This document shows positions 1 through 10,250 of a stretch of DNA of 64,000 bases, piece by piece. Source of the stretch: Hesseltinella vesiculosa (taxonomy: Eukaryota > Mucoromycota > Mucoromycetes > Mucorales > Cunninghamellaceae). Made by a program: the position numbers and the translations under genes. The notes under the pieces were generated by a model. It was not told the origin of the DNA. It saw only the letters and a program-made list of their open reading frames with translations, and did not search any database. The stretch lies in contig MCGT01000027.1 in NCBI GenBank assembly GCA_002104935.1, positions 310,001 through 374,000 of the forward strand, written 5' to 3'. Each line of letters begins with the position of its first letter. The stretch's first letter is position 1.

Positions 1-238
1 CTTCAAGGCCATGGTCCCTTGGTAACCGTGGCACCAGATCATGGATCATTGGATGCGTGTGCCAGATCTGATCTTGTGGCTGGAAGATCAGCTGCCGGTT
101 GCTCCACAGGGTGCCACCTTGGTCAAAGATCCGTCGGTGAGCCCATCGACAAGTCTGAGCTAACCGAACAATCCCTTGAACATCCAGGTGTTTGCACAAG
201 GTCACCAAAATGACGTCCTTTTGTAACAGTGGGTGCAT
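1..238 (-). CDS. F-box-like protein, N-terminal part (gene runs off the window)
   Basis: An open frame starts at an ATG at 238-236 on the minus strand and stays open to base 1, giving 79 codons. The first 50 residues look like an F-box: a hydrophobic stretch (LLQKDVILVTLCKHLDV), then GIVRLAQTCRWAHRRIFD, then a TLW motif, which matches the usual L..I...L....L..la.tCr..r....d..LW spacing. F-box proteins bind Skp1 and recruit substrates to SCF ubiquitin ligases. The initial LP-x-E motif is not clear, so this could be a divergent F-box or a look-alike. The start codon follows T/A-rich promoter-like DNA. The rest of the protein, including any substrate-binding repeats, is outside the window. Confidence 0.5.
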   Translation of the reverse strand, partial: MHPLLQKDVILVTLCKHLDVQGIVRLAQTCRWAHRRIFDQGGTLWSNRQLIFQPQDQIWHTHPMIHDLVPRLPRDHGLE

Positions 239-1121
239 TCAAAAAAAAAAAAAAAAAGAGGGCACTTTTTTTTCCCAGCACTCGGACCTTTCCTCAAGAA
301 ATAGAAAAAAACCGAAGGGCTGTAATTTATAAAAAAAAAAAAATAGGGGAAGAGAGAGGAGGGATGAAAATGGATTTTTTGATTGTTTTAAAAAAGGCTT
401 CATCTCCGAGGACACTCAAAAAACAAAGTATTTCGTCGTTAGAAAAAGAAAAAAAAAAAAAAGGCTAAATTAGTCACCACCCATGGTTTTTTGCCCAAGG
501 CTCTTTTCATACGCCTCCTCTTTCACTGTTTTTGTACGTTTCAAATGCGTTTGCTCATAAAGAAACGATTTCTTTTCTTTTTACTTGATGGAAACAGAAA
601 CCAAAAACAAAGTTTGATGTGCTATCTTCGTATGGGTGACACAGTGGCACTTCAACATTTCAATTTTGACAAGTGCAGGAACGGAGACAAGGCCAAATTC
701 CCTTTTGAAGGCAATGGCTGAAAGAGAAAACCCGGCCATCTTCTAACGTGCCTTTCCTGTTTTCTTTTTTGTGCTTTTTGTGGTGCTTCTCTTCTTTTTT
801 TAAGCAATCGTTGCCGATCCTCCATTTTCAAGAGCAAAATAAAAAAAAATGGGGGGAGCTGGCCAACGTGGTTGACCCATTCCATCAGCATAGAATCGTT
901 TGAAAGAGAGCTCAATTTTATTGCTCTTGGATCCTGGTGACGCAAACAATAAAAGACGGAAGACCACATGAGTTTCAAAAATGGGTTTGATATCAAAAAT
1001 TGTACATTGTATGTGTTTTATGAAAGTTTGGGAGCGAGTTTCATGGAATAGAGGGAAGAGATCGTTCTTTCATTGGTGATAAAAACATGCTGAACAAATC
1101 GTTGGAAACGACATTTTCCAT
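239..1121. other. Intergenic, A/T-homopolymer rich
   Basis: No supported gene. It contains several A or T runs of 9-17 bases and only low-complexity reading frames. It lies between the start of the F-box-like gene and the 3' end of the eL39 gene, so it should hold the promoter of the first and the terminator of the second. Confidence 0.6.
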
Positions 1122-1548
1122 TTAGATGTTCAACTTGGTGTGACGCCAGTTGCGACGCTTGGCGTTCCAGCTAAAACAGTATCCAATGGTCAGGATCTTT
1201 TGCTCATTGTTCTTGGGCATCGCTTACCGAATCTTGGTGTCAGACTTCAAACGGAACCAGTGGGGCAGAGGGCGGTTTTGCTTTTGGGCCTTGCCGAGCT
1301 TGACCTTGGTGATGAAAGACTTCTTAGAAGACTAGGAAAGAAGCCGAGATAAGTGAATCCCGTCCATCGCTTTTCGCTGCATTGCCATCGTCATGGTCGC
1401 ATGGGTGGTCGATCCTTTTTTCTCAACCCATCCATCCATCCATCCATCCATCTCTCATCCTCGTCTGTTCAGCCTTTCAGTATTATCGTAAAGCAGCTCA
1501 TCCTTGCTCCATTCTTTCGTCATCGTCATGCCGTTTCATACTTACCAT
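1122..1548 (-). CDS. RPL39: 60S ribosomal protein eL39
   Basis: Three exons on the minus strand: 1546-1548 (the ATG alone), 1228-1331 and 1122-1170. They join to 51 codons plus TAA, exactly the usual eL39 length. The product starts [10 protein letters not shown] and contains [26 protein letters not shown] and ends KLNI, all hallmarks of eL39, a small basic protein of the large-subunit exit tunnel. Intron 1 (1332-1545) has GTAAGT/CCTAG ends and interrupts the gene directly after the start codon. Intron 2 (1171-1227) has GTAAGC/TTTAG ends. The short reading frames on the plus strand here are shadows of this gene. Upstream on the minus strand lies a 26-base homopolymer (1654-1679), a common feature of fungal ribosomal-protein promoters. 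Confidence 0.95.
1428..1452. repeat. (CCAT)n tetranucleotide repeat inside RPL39 intron 1
   Basis: About six uninterrupted copies of CCAT lie in the first intron of the eL39 gene, so length change should not alter the protein. Confidence 0.85.
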
Positions 1549-2848
1549 ATCGAATGTTTGATGAAGAGGAAGGAAGAAGAAAAAAAACAGGAACGAAAAA
1601 AATGCCGTTGTCCCAATTCATGAGGGTCGCAGCGTCGGCGTTTGTTTGGTCTCTTTTTTTTTTTTTTTTTTTTTTTTTTCTTGGGCCAGTTTGTTTGGCC
1701 AGTCTTGAACGCAAGGCTCTATTTTTTATTAGAGATGCATATTTCTATAGAATCATATCTCTACACGTAACTAAATGTTCAAGGAAACCGATGCCATCGG
1801 GTTTTGTATTTTTACACAAGCGGGGAAGCACGGCCGGTATCCAGCTTGAAACTATTTCCTTCCCCTCGATTTCTTTGGCATTGGCGATCTCTTGTCCACG
1901 TGCTGTGCCTATTTTATTTATTTATTTATTTCAATGGTGTACTCTTCTCGGCGAGCAACGTCGAATGCCGCTGCGCATACCTTTGCATTTGCTCTCACTT
2001 CTCATGACCTCTTTTGTCTGTTTCAATGAACGCTGTTAGGCTGTGACAGGCCAAAGTTCTGTGCTCTAGAACTGATCTCTGCTGACGGCGACTTCTTTTT
2101 TTGAAAGTTGGCGATTAGCCGCGTTGTCATGAAAACACGCCACATCCACTCTTCACTTTAGCCTTTAGTATGTCTCGAGAGGTGTTATTATCAATAGATG
2201 CATGCAGGGTGTAATGTTGTGGAATGTCTAGCAAAACATGCTCAGCAGGGATGGTTAGCCTTTCATATGAGGCCAGCATGGGTATTTGCTTGATTTTAAC
2301 AGCCATGTTTTCTTATTCTTAAAAAAAAAGGGTTACTTTGAAAAGTATCTACTTGACTACCGTTTACCTGGTCCATTTTACTTCCCTTCCTGACCGTCCA
2401 TCGAAGTCTCTGTGGCATCCCACTTGACCACTTTCTAAGCATTTCTGTGGCTGCCCTTTATTTTAATGACCGACAACTGCCGTCGATTCCTGGCTAGCCG
2501 TCTCCAATCATTTTCCTCCTGCGGGTCAGAAACGTAAGTAGCAAATGCAACCATTTGCGGTTCTGCGCTTCTTCGCTTCTGTCTCTCACCTTTTTTTTTT
2601 TTTTTTTTTTTGCCACACCTGGCGGTCTTTTTTCTGGCCGCTTTGCGACAGCAGCCAACGACAGCCTGGAAATGGCCGCTGATTTTGCGGGCTGTCACCG
2701 CTGCTGGAAGTACCGGTAGAGACGTGTAATTGTCTGTGATGACGAGATAGAAGTACAGTAAAATAAAAAATACAAGAATTATTCAAAGAAGAAGAAGAAG
2801 ACCAGAAGAATTGAGAATTGAATCGAAGAAGCTTAGTAGAATTGAAGT
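1549..2848. other. Intergenic, upstream of RPL39
   Basis: No supported gene. It contains a T26 tract at 1654-1679, a T run near 2591-2611, and a GAA-rich stretch near 2790-2830. A minus-strand frame at 2435-2698 crosses the poly-T run and resembles nothing I know. Confidence 0.5.
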
Positions 2849-2875
2849 CACGTGACTTGGGGAAAATGTCACGTG
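2849..2875. promoter_or_regulatory. Two CACGTG E-boxes upstream of the 5S gene
   Basis: Two copies of GTCACGTGA (CACGTG cores at 2849-2854 and 2870-2875) lie 21 bases apart, about 20-45 bases before the 5S rRNA gene. CACGTG is the binding site of bHLH factors such as Cbf1 in fungi. The spacing of two helical turns suggests paired binding. Whether they serve the 5S gene, the downstream protein gene or something else is not known. Confidence 0.55.
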
Positions 2876-2895
2876 ATTCTAACTTTTATAAGCAT

Positions 2896-3012
2896 GTTAC
2901 GGCCATACGACGTTGAAAAATCCAGATCCCGTTCGATCTCTGCAGATAAGCAGCGTACGGCTTGGTTAGTACTGCGGTGAGAGATCACGCGGGAATACCG
3001 AGTGCCGTAATT
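2896..3012 (+). rRNA. 5S ribosomal RNA gene
   Basis: The sequence has the 5S rRNA layout: TTACGGCCATACGACG at the 5' end, GATCCCG..CGATCTC in the middle, AAGCAGCG, GGTTAGTACT, GGGAATACC and a closing GTGCCGTAA. Helix I pairs over seven bases (TTACGGC with GCCGTAA). Helix II pairs ACGTTG with CAGCGT through one G-U. Helix III (CAGATC/GATCTCTG) and the GTGA-GAGA-TCAC hairpin are also intact. The internal Pol III control region (AAGCAGCG...GGCTTGG) is recognisable but has several changes from the fungal consensus as I remember it. A T7 terminator follows at 3014-3020. It is a single dispersed copy, as in many fungi whose 5S genes are not in the rDNA repeat. It could be a divergent functional copy or a young pseudogene. 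Confidence 0.88.
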
Positions 3013-3013
3013 A

Positions 3014-3020
3014 TTTTTTT
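3014..3020 (+). terminator. Pol III terminator of the 5S gene
   Basis: Seven consecutive T residues lie a few bases past the 3' end of the 5S rRNA. RNA polymerase III stops at such T runs on the coding strand. Confidence 0.75.
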
Positions 3021-3523
3021 GCTTGATTCGACAAAGAGTTTGGAGATAGTTTTTTTTTTTTTTTTTGAATTGGTAAAGGGCACCTTTGTCGGATTTAAAA
3101 AATGCACCCCTCTGTCCACGCTGTGCTTCTGGGAGACTACAGCTAGAGTATCTGAAGCAGTTCACCTGCGATAGAAAAGTGATCCTCGAAAAGCCTGCAA
3201 CGAAGATATTTTTCACTGCATCCAAAAAGGATCTGCCCCCCCCCCCCCAAGTTGGCGTTTGTTCTATTGTACCTGGACCCCTTTTGCCTTATACCGCTGT
3301 TTTTCGCTTATTTCCCAATTCCAACCTTTTTTTTTTACCATTTCTTACCATTTCATTCTTTATGAAGCACAATACTGGAAACGGGTATATTTTTCCAGAG
3401 TTTCCATCGTTTGACAACGGTACACTCAAACAAAAAAAAAGGGGGGGCGCTGCTGGTTTTTTCACATGTGTTTTTCGCTTGGTTATTTTTATTTTTTTAA
3501 TTTTTTTTTTTTGCGCACGGTCG
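3021..3523. other. Intergenic leader of the phosphatase-fold gene
   Basis: No gene seen. It holds a T run at 3051-3066, a C13 run at 3236-3248, a short G run near 3441-3447 and a T-rich tract directly before the next start codon. It is presumably the promoter and 5' UTR of the gene at 3524. Confidence 0.5.
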
Positions 3524-5015
3524 ATGGACGAAACAGATGCAGAAGGATATCTTGTAGGACCTGGAGGAGTATTAGAGTACGACTACCGGCCTCCTGAGAG
3601 ACCTGTTGCATCGGCATCATTAAAAGTATTACAATGGAATGTGGAGCGAAACTATGGCAAGTTGATGGCTGGGCAACTGATCCACACGTACTGATTCATT
3701 CGCTTTGTTTTCTTCTTGCATTGACTGGTTTAGAATCACAACGTATAATGGATACAATCAAAGAACTGGATCCTGATGTATGCGTGCTACAAGAAGTCGA
3801 CATTGGATGCCGACGATCAGACGGACGGAATCACATGAAGGAGTTGTGCAAAGAACTGCAAATGTATGGCGTGTTTGTGTGCGAATTCTGGGAATTGGCT
3901 AGCCCATTACGCAAGGAAAGAGACCAGGTAACCGAATAGAGAAGCCCGAGCCAAGGCTGAGATGGGCTGACCCCACACTTTTTTTTTTGGGCAATTACGT
4001 CAGGGTGGGGGGATCCATGGCAACGCGATCTTATCCAAATACGACATGCGCACAAGAGTGCTGAATCATCACGTCCAGCCTTATGATTGGGATAACGAAG
4101 GTGCAGCCCTTGGTGAGCCTCGCAAGGGCAGGTATGCCAAGAAAGAGAGAGATGTTTGGGCGGCCGGTCTGACACAGTGTTCCCGGACGTAGACGGTTTA
4201 CGCTCGCAGCCACGGTCCAGCCAGGAACACACCATGCAGTGCTATTGTACAATGTTCATCTGGAGGCAAGTATAGCAGTATATTTGTTTTTTATGATTGG
4301 CGTAGTCCTGCCCATTACTCACGTGTGACCACCCGATTTTATTTCCTAGGTATTTACAGGAATCATCGGCCGAGTGAGTGCCTTTTCGGAAATCTTGGAG
4401 GATGCTCGAGAACAGACGGAGGCAACACCGCACCAAGGCATCTTTGGCGACTTGAATACCATGGGCCATTCGATCGCTAGACTTTCGTCAAAGTATGCTC
4501 GAGATCGGTACCGCTGGCTCTCGCTTGGGTGGACAGAGGCCGAGTGGTGGAACCAGCAAGTGCTGGCCTGGCATGACCAAGACGGACCAGTGAATCTTGG
4601 CCTGTTGACAGTACAAGGCTGTGTCTGGTGGCTGAAACCGCTTGCCTGGAGCTTACGGTTTTTGGTCAACCACCGCTTCTCACGGACATGGGGCCAGAGC
4701 CTTGGACAGGTGTTGAGCGGCTTTTCATGGGAAGTGCTCTGTCGCGCAAGAAACCCCGGATTTTTTGACCCATGGCCGTCTCATCATGTCACTTTGCACA
4801 ACCCAGCCTACTTTGGTTTGTTCCGTGCAAAGTTAGATTGGACTCTGGTGCGCAACTTGGTCGTGCAGCAACGATGGGTGGGCAACCAGGATTATAGCGC
4901 AAGTGACCATCAATGGCTCATGGTTGAACTTGACACCAGCAAGGTGATTCCGCAAGACGGTTTGGAACGACGGCACCAATGGCAAGCCTCTCGCACGTAT
5001 TGGGCAAAAAGTTAG
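3524..5015 (+). CDS. Endonuclease/exonuclease/phosphatase (EEP) superfamily protein
   Basis: Five exons: 3524-3656, 3734-3927, 4004-about 4132, about 4191-4265 and 4350-5015. The product shows the EEP (DNase I-like) fold in order: LKVLQWNVERNY near residue 40, DPDVCVLQEVD (metal-binding Glu), GNAILSKY, LYNVHLE, GDLNTMGH (catalytic D-x-N), and SDHQWLMVEL (C-terminal catalytic SDH). The set of motifs is complete, so an active metal-dependent phosphodiesterase or phosphatase is expected. The family also includes DNA repair nucleases, sphingomyelinases and inositol 5-phosphatases, and the substrate cannot be assigned. Two introns appear to use GC donors: 3657-3733 (TATG then GCAAGT, required by phase) and 4266-4349 (GAG then GCAAGT). 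For the second, a GT donor combined with a later acceptor would also keep frame but breaks the HLEVFTG motif. Confidence 0.82.
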
Positions 5016-6164
5016 TTTTTTTTTTTGGGTCATCCCCACATTCTTGATTATTTACCTCGGGGTACTCTTTTGGAATGAAGAAATGGGGACGATTCCCCGC
5101 TACAAGCGTGGGGAATACGTGGAAATACAGTCATTTCCAACCTGTCAAAACATGCTAGTAGACCGCTCCGTGCACAACTCCTTTGATATACAAGGTACAA
5201 CACCTTTGGATCAGCGTTTCTAGGAAAGAATGGTTTAAAAAAGGTGAATTCGGAGTCAAAGTACACTAGATGGGAAAAAGATACTGGTACTTTCAATGAG
5301 AAAAAAGGTTGGGGAAAGCTTTTTTCGTTTTGCCTTTTCATTAGAGTTTTTTTTTTTTTAGCTGGATTGGGTGGTGGTTGGCCATCGGAAAAACTGTGGC
5401 CTTGCCCCAGAAATCAACCAAAAACGATGTGGTTTAAGACTCATCGACTGTGAAAAAAAAAAAAGAATGGTCACCTAAAAAAAAAAGAAAGATGATCAAG
5501 AAATTTAGAACTCAGAGCTTTGGAAAGACGGGTCAGCTTATTGAATATGACAAACAGAAAATAAAAAAAAGGGGTATGCCAACCACAAAGAATCCAGTGT
5601 ACCGGTATAAAACATGCCTTGCCTTTCAAGGCGACAGTCCGATCAGCAATAAAAGACCTTTTCCAGGGCAAAACCTTTTCCATCATAGCTTTTTCCCTCG
5701 GTTCCTTTTTTTTTTTTTGTCTAAAAGAATGAAACCAATAATAGGACATTGCTATTTTACACTGTCAATTAGCAGAAAAACTTGACAAAAGTCTCAAAGT
5801 ATGCCTGGTTTGTACTTTTTAAAAAGAAAGTTAAGCCAAGCCAGTTATAATTCACACGTATTAGAAGAATGAAATGTTTCCTCGTTTTCCAACAGCGCCG
5901 AAAAAGGAAGCCCCGCGCTATTGGTTTTTTTCACACTGTGACCATTGTAAATTATCCATATTCGATCAACGGGGGAGGATGCCATGCGTCATGGTTTGAA
6001 GGAGTTTGTATTTTGGTTGAATCAAAATGGGGGGTGGCATGCGTTGAAGCAAGAGGACGATGAAGTCTGTTTACCAAATACGGCGACCAATCACCTTGGT
6101 AGAATGTGGGGTATATTGAACTAGCCAAAGTCGGCCCGACAACTGAAAAAAAATACTCTTTTGT
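5016..6164. other. Intergenic
   Basis: No supported gene. It is rich in A and T runs, and the reading frames (for example 5450-5785) are lysine- or phenylalanine-rich low complexity. Confidence 0.55.
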
Positions 6165-6172
6165 ATAAAAAG
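6165..6172 (+). promoter_or_regulatory. TATA box of the sugar transporter gene
   Basis: TATAAAAA lies 189 bases before the transporter ATG and is followed by a pyrimidine-rich leader (about 6178-6310), typical of a highly expressed, regulated fungal gene. Confidence 0.55.
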
Positions 6173-6360
6173 GCTTGCCCTTGGTCCCTTTTTCTTCTTC
6201 ACTTCTTTTTTTACTATCACTCTCTTTCTATCTTAAGCTCAGGAAGCTTTTGAAGTCACCGGTTTTTTTTCTTTTCTTTTACTGTTTTTTATTTTATTTT
6301 TACATTGCTTGTTTGATCTCGTTAAAAAAAACCAGTTTGACCTTTTGCAATCACAACACA

Positions 6361-8026
6361 ATGTCACAAACCAAATCTCAAGAACTAGGTTTCCCTACCT
6401 ATATGACCTTCTGTGCCACTGTGGCTGCCTTCTCTGGGTTCCACGTTGGTTGGGCGATTGGTAAGTCCAACCGAAAGGCATATGCATGCAGTGCACTGAC
6501 TCTTTCTTAACAGGTGTGCCAAATATGCCTCAACAAATGATCACCAAGTGTCTTGGTGGTGATGCTGGTGGTGCTTTGCCACCCTGTTTACCCATGTCTG
6601 ACACGACTTGGTACGTATCCCTTTTTCTTTCTTCATCACAAATGCTAACGTGCCTCTTCTTTTTTTTTTCGTTGCTCAGGGGGTTGACAGTTTCCGCTTA
6701 TGCCCTTGGTGGTATTGCTGGCGCCTTGATCTCCAAATATGCCAATGCTTTGTATAGCCGTCGTACTAATATCATGGCTACCTGCGTGTTCTTCATCATT
6801 GGCAACTTGCTGTCTGCTGTCTCTGTTAATGTCCCTATGGTAAGAGAGTCTCTGCTTCCATCCAAATCTACGTTTTGCTAATATCCTACTTTTGCCATTT
6901 TTAGTATTCTGTTGGCCGTGCCATTGTTGGTATTGCTGCTGGCATGTGCGGTTCTTCTTCAGCTATTTATGTTGCTGAAGTGTCGACCAATCGCTCGCGT
7001 GGTGCCTTGGGCAGTCTGTTTGAAATGTTCTTGAACTTTGGTATTTTGATTGCTCAAGTGCTCGGCCGCTATCTCAGCTACGATCCCGTGTGGCGCTTCT
7101 TGTGGGGCCTGTCGTCCATCCTTGCTGCCATCCAATTGCTCGTGATGCTGTTCTTCACTGTTGAATGTCCTCGCCGTCTCTGTGCTTCCAAGGAATACGA
7201 CGCTGCTGCTGCCTCGTTGCAAAAGCTCCGTGCTGGTGCCGACATTGAAGAAGAATTCGCCCAAATCCTCGCTGCCCGCCAACGTGAACAAGACAACGCC
7301 ATCCCTCCCATGTCCTTCTGGGACATTCTTTCCTGCAAAGACAAGCACATCCTCTGGCGTACCATCATTGTCATGGTCATCCAAGCCTACAACCAGGCCG
7401 GCGGTATCGGTCCCATGTCCGTCTTCTCCTCCACCATCTTCTCCTCTCTCTTCAACGGCGACACCTCCCTCGCATCCAACTTGGTCATGGCCAACGGTGC
7501 CGTCAACACTGCTGCTACCTTCATCTCTATTGCCATTGTCCACAAGGTTGGCCGCAAGAACCTGATGATCTCCTCTCTCTTCGGTACCACCCTGGCTTCG
7601 ATCCTCATGGTCGTCGGTGCCCATAACACCGACAAGCCTGGCATCATCATTGCTGCCTCCATCATCTTCTTGTCTACCTACTCTCTTGGCTGTGGTGTCA
7701 TTCCCTGGTTCATTGCTCCCGAACTCGTCCCCATGCATGCTTTGTCCTCCGCCACTGCCCTCGGTGGTATGTCCAACTGGCTGATGAACTTCATCTTCAA
7801 CTACACCTGGACCTACATGGATATGAACCTCGGCAAGAACGCTTTCATCGTCTTTGTCGTCATCAACTTTGTCGGCTTGCTCTTCATGATCTTCTTCATG
7901 CCTGAAACCACCGGTCACGATTTGGATGCTGACGACAGCAAGACGGTTGGCAAGGACCAACAAGCTGAATCTGGTGCCTCCAGCCAAAGCTACGAAAAGA
8001 AGGAAGTCGAATACTTGGAGAACTAA
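6361..8026 (+). CDS. MFS sugar (hexose-type) transporter
   Basis: Four exons (6361-6460, 6514-6610, 6680-6839, 6905-8026) join to 492 codons, a normal length for this family. The protein starts MSQTKSQELGFPTYMTF and has about twelve hydrophobic segments. Sugar-porter signatures are visible but altered: GRAIVGIAAGM and YVAEVSTNRSRGALGS after TM4, ECPRRL where PESPRWL is usual, NQAGGIG in TM7, VGRKNLM in the second cytoplasmic loop, GVIPWFIAPELVP in TM10 and PETTGHDLD at the end of TM12. It should import a hexose or related sugar across the plasma membrane by proton symport or facilitated diffusion; the substrate is not determined. All introns have GT-AG ends. Codon use in the last exon is strongly C-ending, which suggests high expression. 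Confidence 0.88.
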
Positions 8027-9372
8027 ACCTCTCCACCTTCTTGGTTACCAAGAAAAAAAGGCATGCTGTCTTTTTTTTTCTCTTGTTTGTCCATGGCAAC
8101 TCGGGATTTTTTAATGTAATATATTCTCTATGCTTGTATTTTTATTTCCCTTTGTCATCCACCACCCGTCCCCCCCCTTTTTTTTTTTGCTCATTTGAAA
8201 TGAGTAGCTTTGATTCCTTTTTATACCACTCTTACCGTTGTACTTTCTCTTTCCTCTTTTTTTTTTTTCGATCGTCTCAAACATCTTGAACAATTAAAAT
8301 TATGCTTGAAACTTTACTTTTCAACCTAAACTGAAAATACAAGTATAATTTAAGAGAATAGCTCCATTCGCTCCCAAAGCAATGGTCTGTTTTTAGCACA
8401 TTTTTGAGTTCAAAGTGACAGATCATCTTGGCCAGCACAAAATAAGAGTGAGTCACCGCTGGCAGATCTCTTAAAGTGCCTCATTTTAACCTTCTGTTCG
8501 GCCTTGTACCATTGAATAGCTCACCGCAACATCTTTATTTTCTTTTTTTTCGTGAAAAACCGTGAAGTTTGGCTGGAGTTTGTCATCTCAAATGCCTAGT
8601 TTGCTAAGCTGGATCTGAAAAAGATGGGGGGAGGAGCGGGAAAAGAAACCTTACCCAATGGCAATGGTGACCTCAAAAATGGCCGTAGCCAGTGTTTTCC
8701 ATGGGCTAGTTCCGTCAGGAACAAGCGAGAAACAAGCCCGATGACGTGTTGAGAAAAAAAAATTCTCGCATGTTTTATTTTATCCAGGTTGCCGTCCAGG
8801 GGGGGCATCGTTGTTTCCGGATCTTTGGCTAATGGGTCTGCAACCAGCCATGGACGTCATCTTATCGTCTTTCAGAGCCATCCTTTCGCTATCATGATAG
8901 GGTAGGCCCGCGATAGAGTGAAAAAAAAAGTGAGGGTGAGGTTGAAGTTGCGAAGGGAGCAACTGAGATTTCCTTGGATGACGGTACGCTAGCAATTTTT
9001 TTTTTTTGCAGTCATTAAAAAAGCGTCCATATAGATGTTGGTTAATCCTTTATGCCGTGAACAATTACTAGAAGGCGAGCTGCCAGCCAAGCTGGTTTCC
9101 CCTACTGATGCCCATCCATAAACCGATACCACCAGCCATTGTCTCGACGATTTTGGCACGGTTTGCACAATCGCCTGGGGACTCCCTTCCAGACAGGAAA
9201 AGTGGCTTTGAAGAAAAAAAAAGTAAATCCACACGATGCCATAGGTGCTACAAATGATAAATGGTGGTCGTGCCGAAGAAATCAAGACCATCGGACGTGG
9301 CCACCCTCCGATCTCCAAACAAAAAGAGAAGCGCCGGCCAAAATACAGTCTCCGCCAACCGAGCCCTCTACT
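8027..9372. other. Intergenic, gene-poor
   Basis: No supported gene on either strand. The first 250 bases are T-rich 3' flank of the transporter. The remainder has short unrelated reading frames and several GGCCAGC or GCCAGCC words. Confidence 0.5.
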
Positions 9373-9698
9373 TTTTTAACCGTAGTCATTTTTCATAATT
9401 TTGTACTGTGATATTTTGTTCAGATCGCCTGGCAGTCCCCTGAGAGAAAAAGCCGATTCTCTTCTTCTTTTTAGCTGAGGGATCGGAGGTGTCAGAACAG
9501 ACCTGAGCAAAAGTTGGCTGGGCAACTTTCACCAATGGACTTGGTTTTTTCCGTATCATCGCCATTCATGAATTTACGCCTTCAGTCAAACTCTCACATC
9601 GATCCAATCACCCAAAAGTACTGTGCAACGATGATTTTTTTTTTCAAAATGAAGAGGAAAACTGGAGGGTTATATTCAGTCTCCGCACAGCGCTTTCG
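9373..9698 (+). repeat. Left arm of a large inverted repeat
   Basis: This arm is nearly identical to the reverse complement of 9880-10250. The core (about 9415-9698) differs only by about one substitution (near 9663) and the length of a T run near 9634. Outward of about 9413 the match weakens, and the right arm carries about 55 extra bases. The arm encodes no recognisable protein: the same 50-60 residue frame appears in both arms only because they are copies. No transposase frame and no clear target-site duplication were seen. Confidence 0.93.
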
Positions 9699-9879
9699 GT
9701 TCCTGGCTGGTGCACCCTCGACAGTTGGTAAACAGTGAACGTGCCGTCGTCATGTGCGACATGTTCTAGGTGGTCACAGTACAGTATTTCTCCATCAAAT
9801 CAAGACTTTGGATGTTTGGATTGCTTTGGAGAAGGTTTGAAGTGCTTTGGGATTTGCTCTGCATTCACCGGCCCGGTAT

Positions 9880-10250
9880 CGAAAGCGCTGTGCGGAGACT
9901 GAATATAACCCTCCAATTTTCCTCTTCATTTTGAAAAAAAAAAATCATCGTTGCACAGTACTTTTGGGTGATTGGATCGATGTGAGAGTTTGACTGAAGG
10001 CGTAAATTCATGAATGGCGATGATACGGAAAAAACCAAGTCCATTGGTGAAAGTTGCCCAGCCAACTTTTGCTCAGGTCTGTTCTGACACCTCCGATCCC
10101 TCAGCTAAAAAGAAGAAGAGAATCGGCTTTTTCTCTCAGGGGACTGCCAGGCGATCTGAACAAAAACTCACAGTGCAAAATTGCTCTAAATAAATTCAGC
10201 CCAAATTTTGCGTACCAGTACAAAACGATGAAAAATGACGATGGTTAAAA
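9880..10250 (-). repeat. Right arm of a large inverted repeat
   Basis: Reverse-complement copy of 9373-9698, separated from it by a unique spacer of 181 bases (9699-9879). A transcript through both arms would fold into a hairpin with a stem of about 300 base pairs. The outer part (10183-10250) matches 9373-9413 apart from an insertion. Confidence 0.93.

Noticed and set aside
2435..2698. Minus-strand frame of 87 codons
   Set aside because: Crosses a long homopolymer, has no ATG-led recognisable domain and no splice support.
3236..3248. C13 run as a regulatory element
   Set aside because: Only a homopolymer, likely prone to sequencing or assembly length error; nothing links it to function.
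6959..7987. 342-codon open frame antisense to the sugar transporter
   Set aside because: It is complementary to strongly biased transporter codons and encodes a low-complexity Asp/Gly/Val/His-rich sequence without motifs.
9514..9738. Small protein encoded in each arm of the inverted repeat
   Set aside because: The same peptide appears only because the arms are copies; it ends at the arm edge and has no motif.
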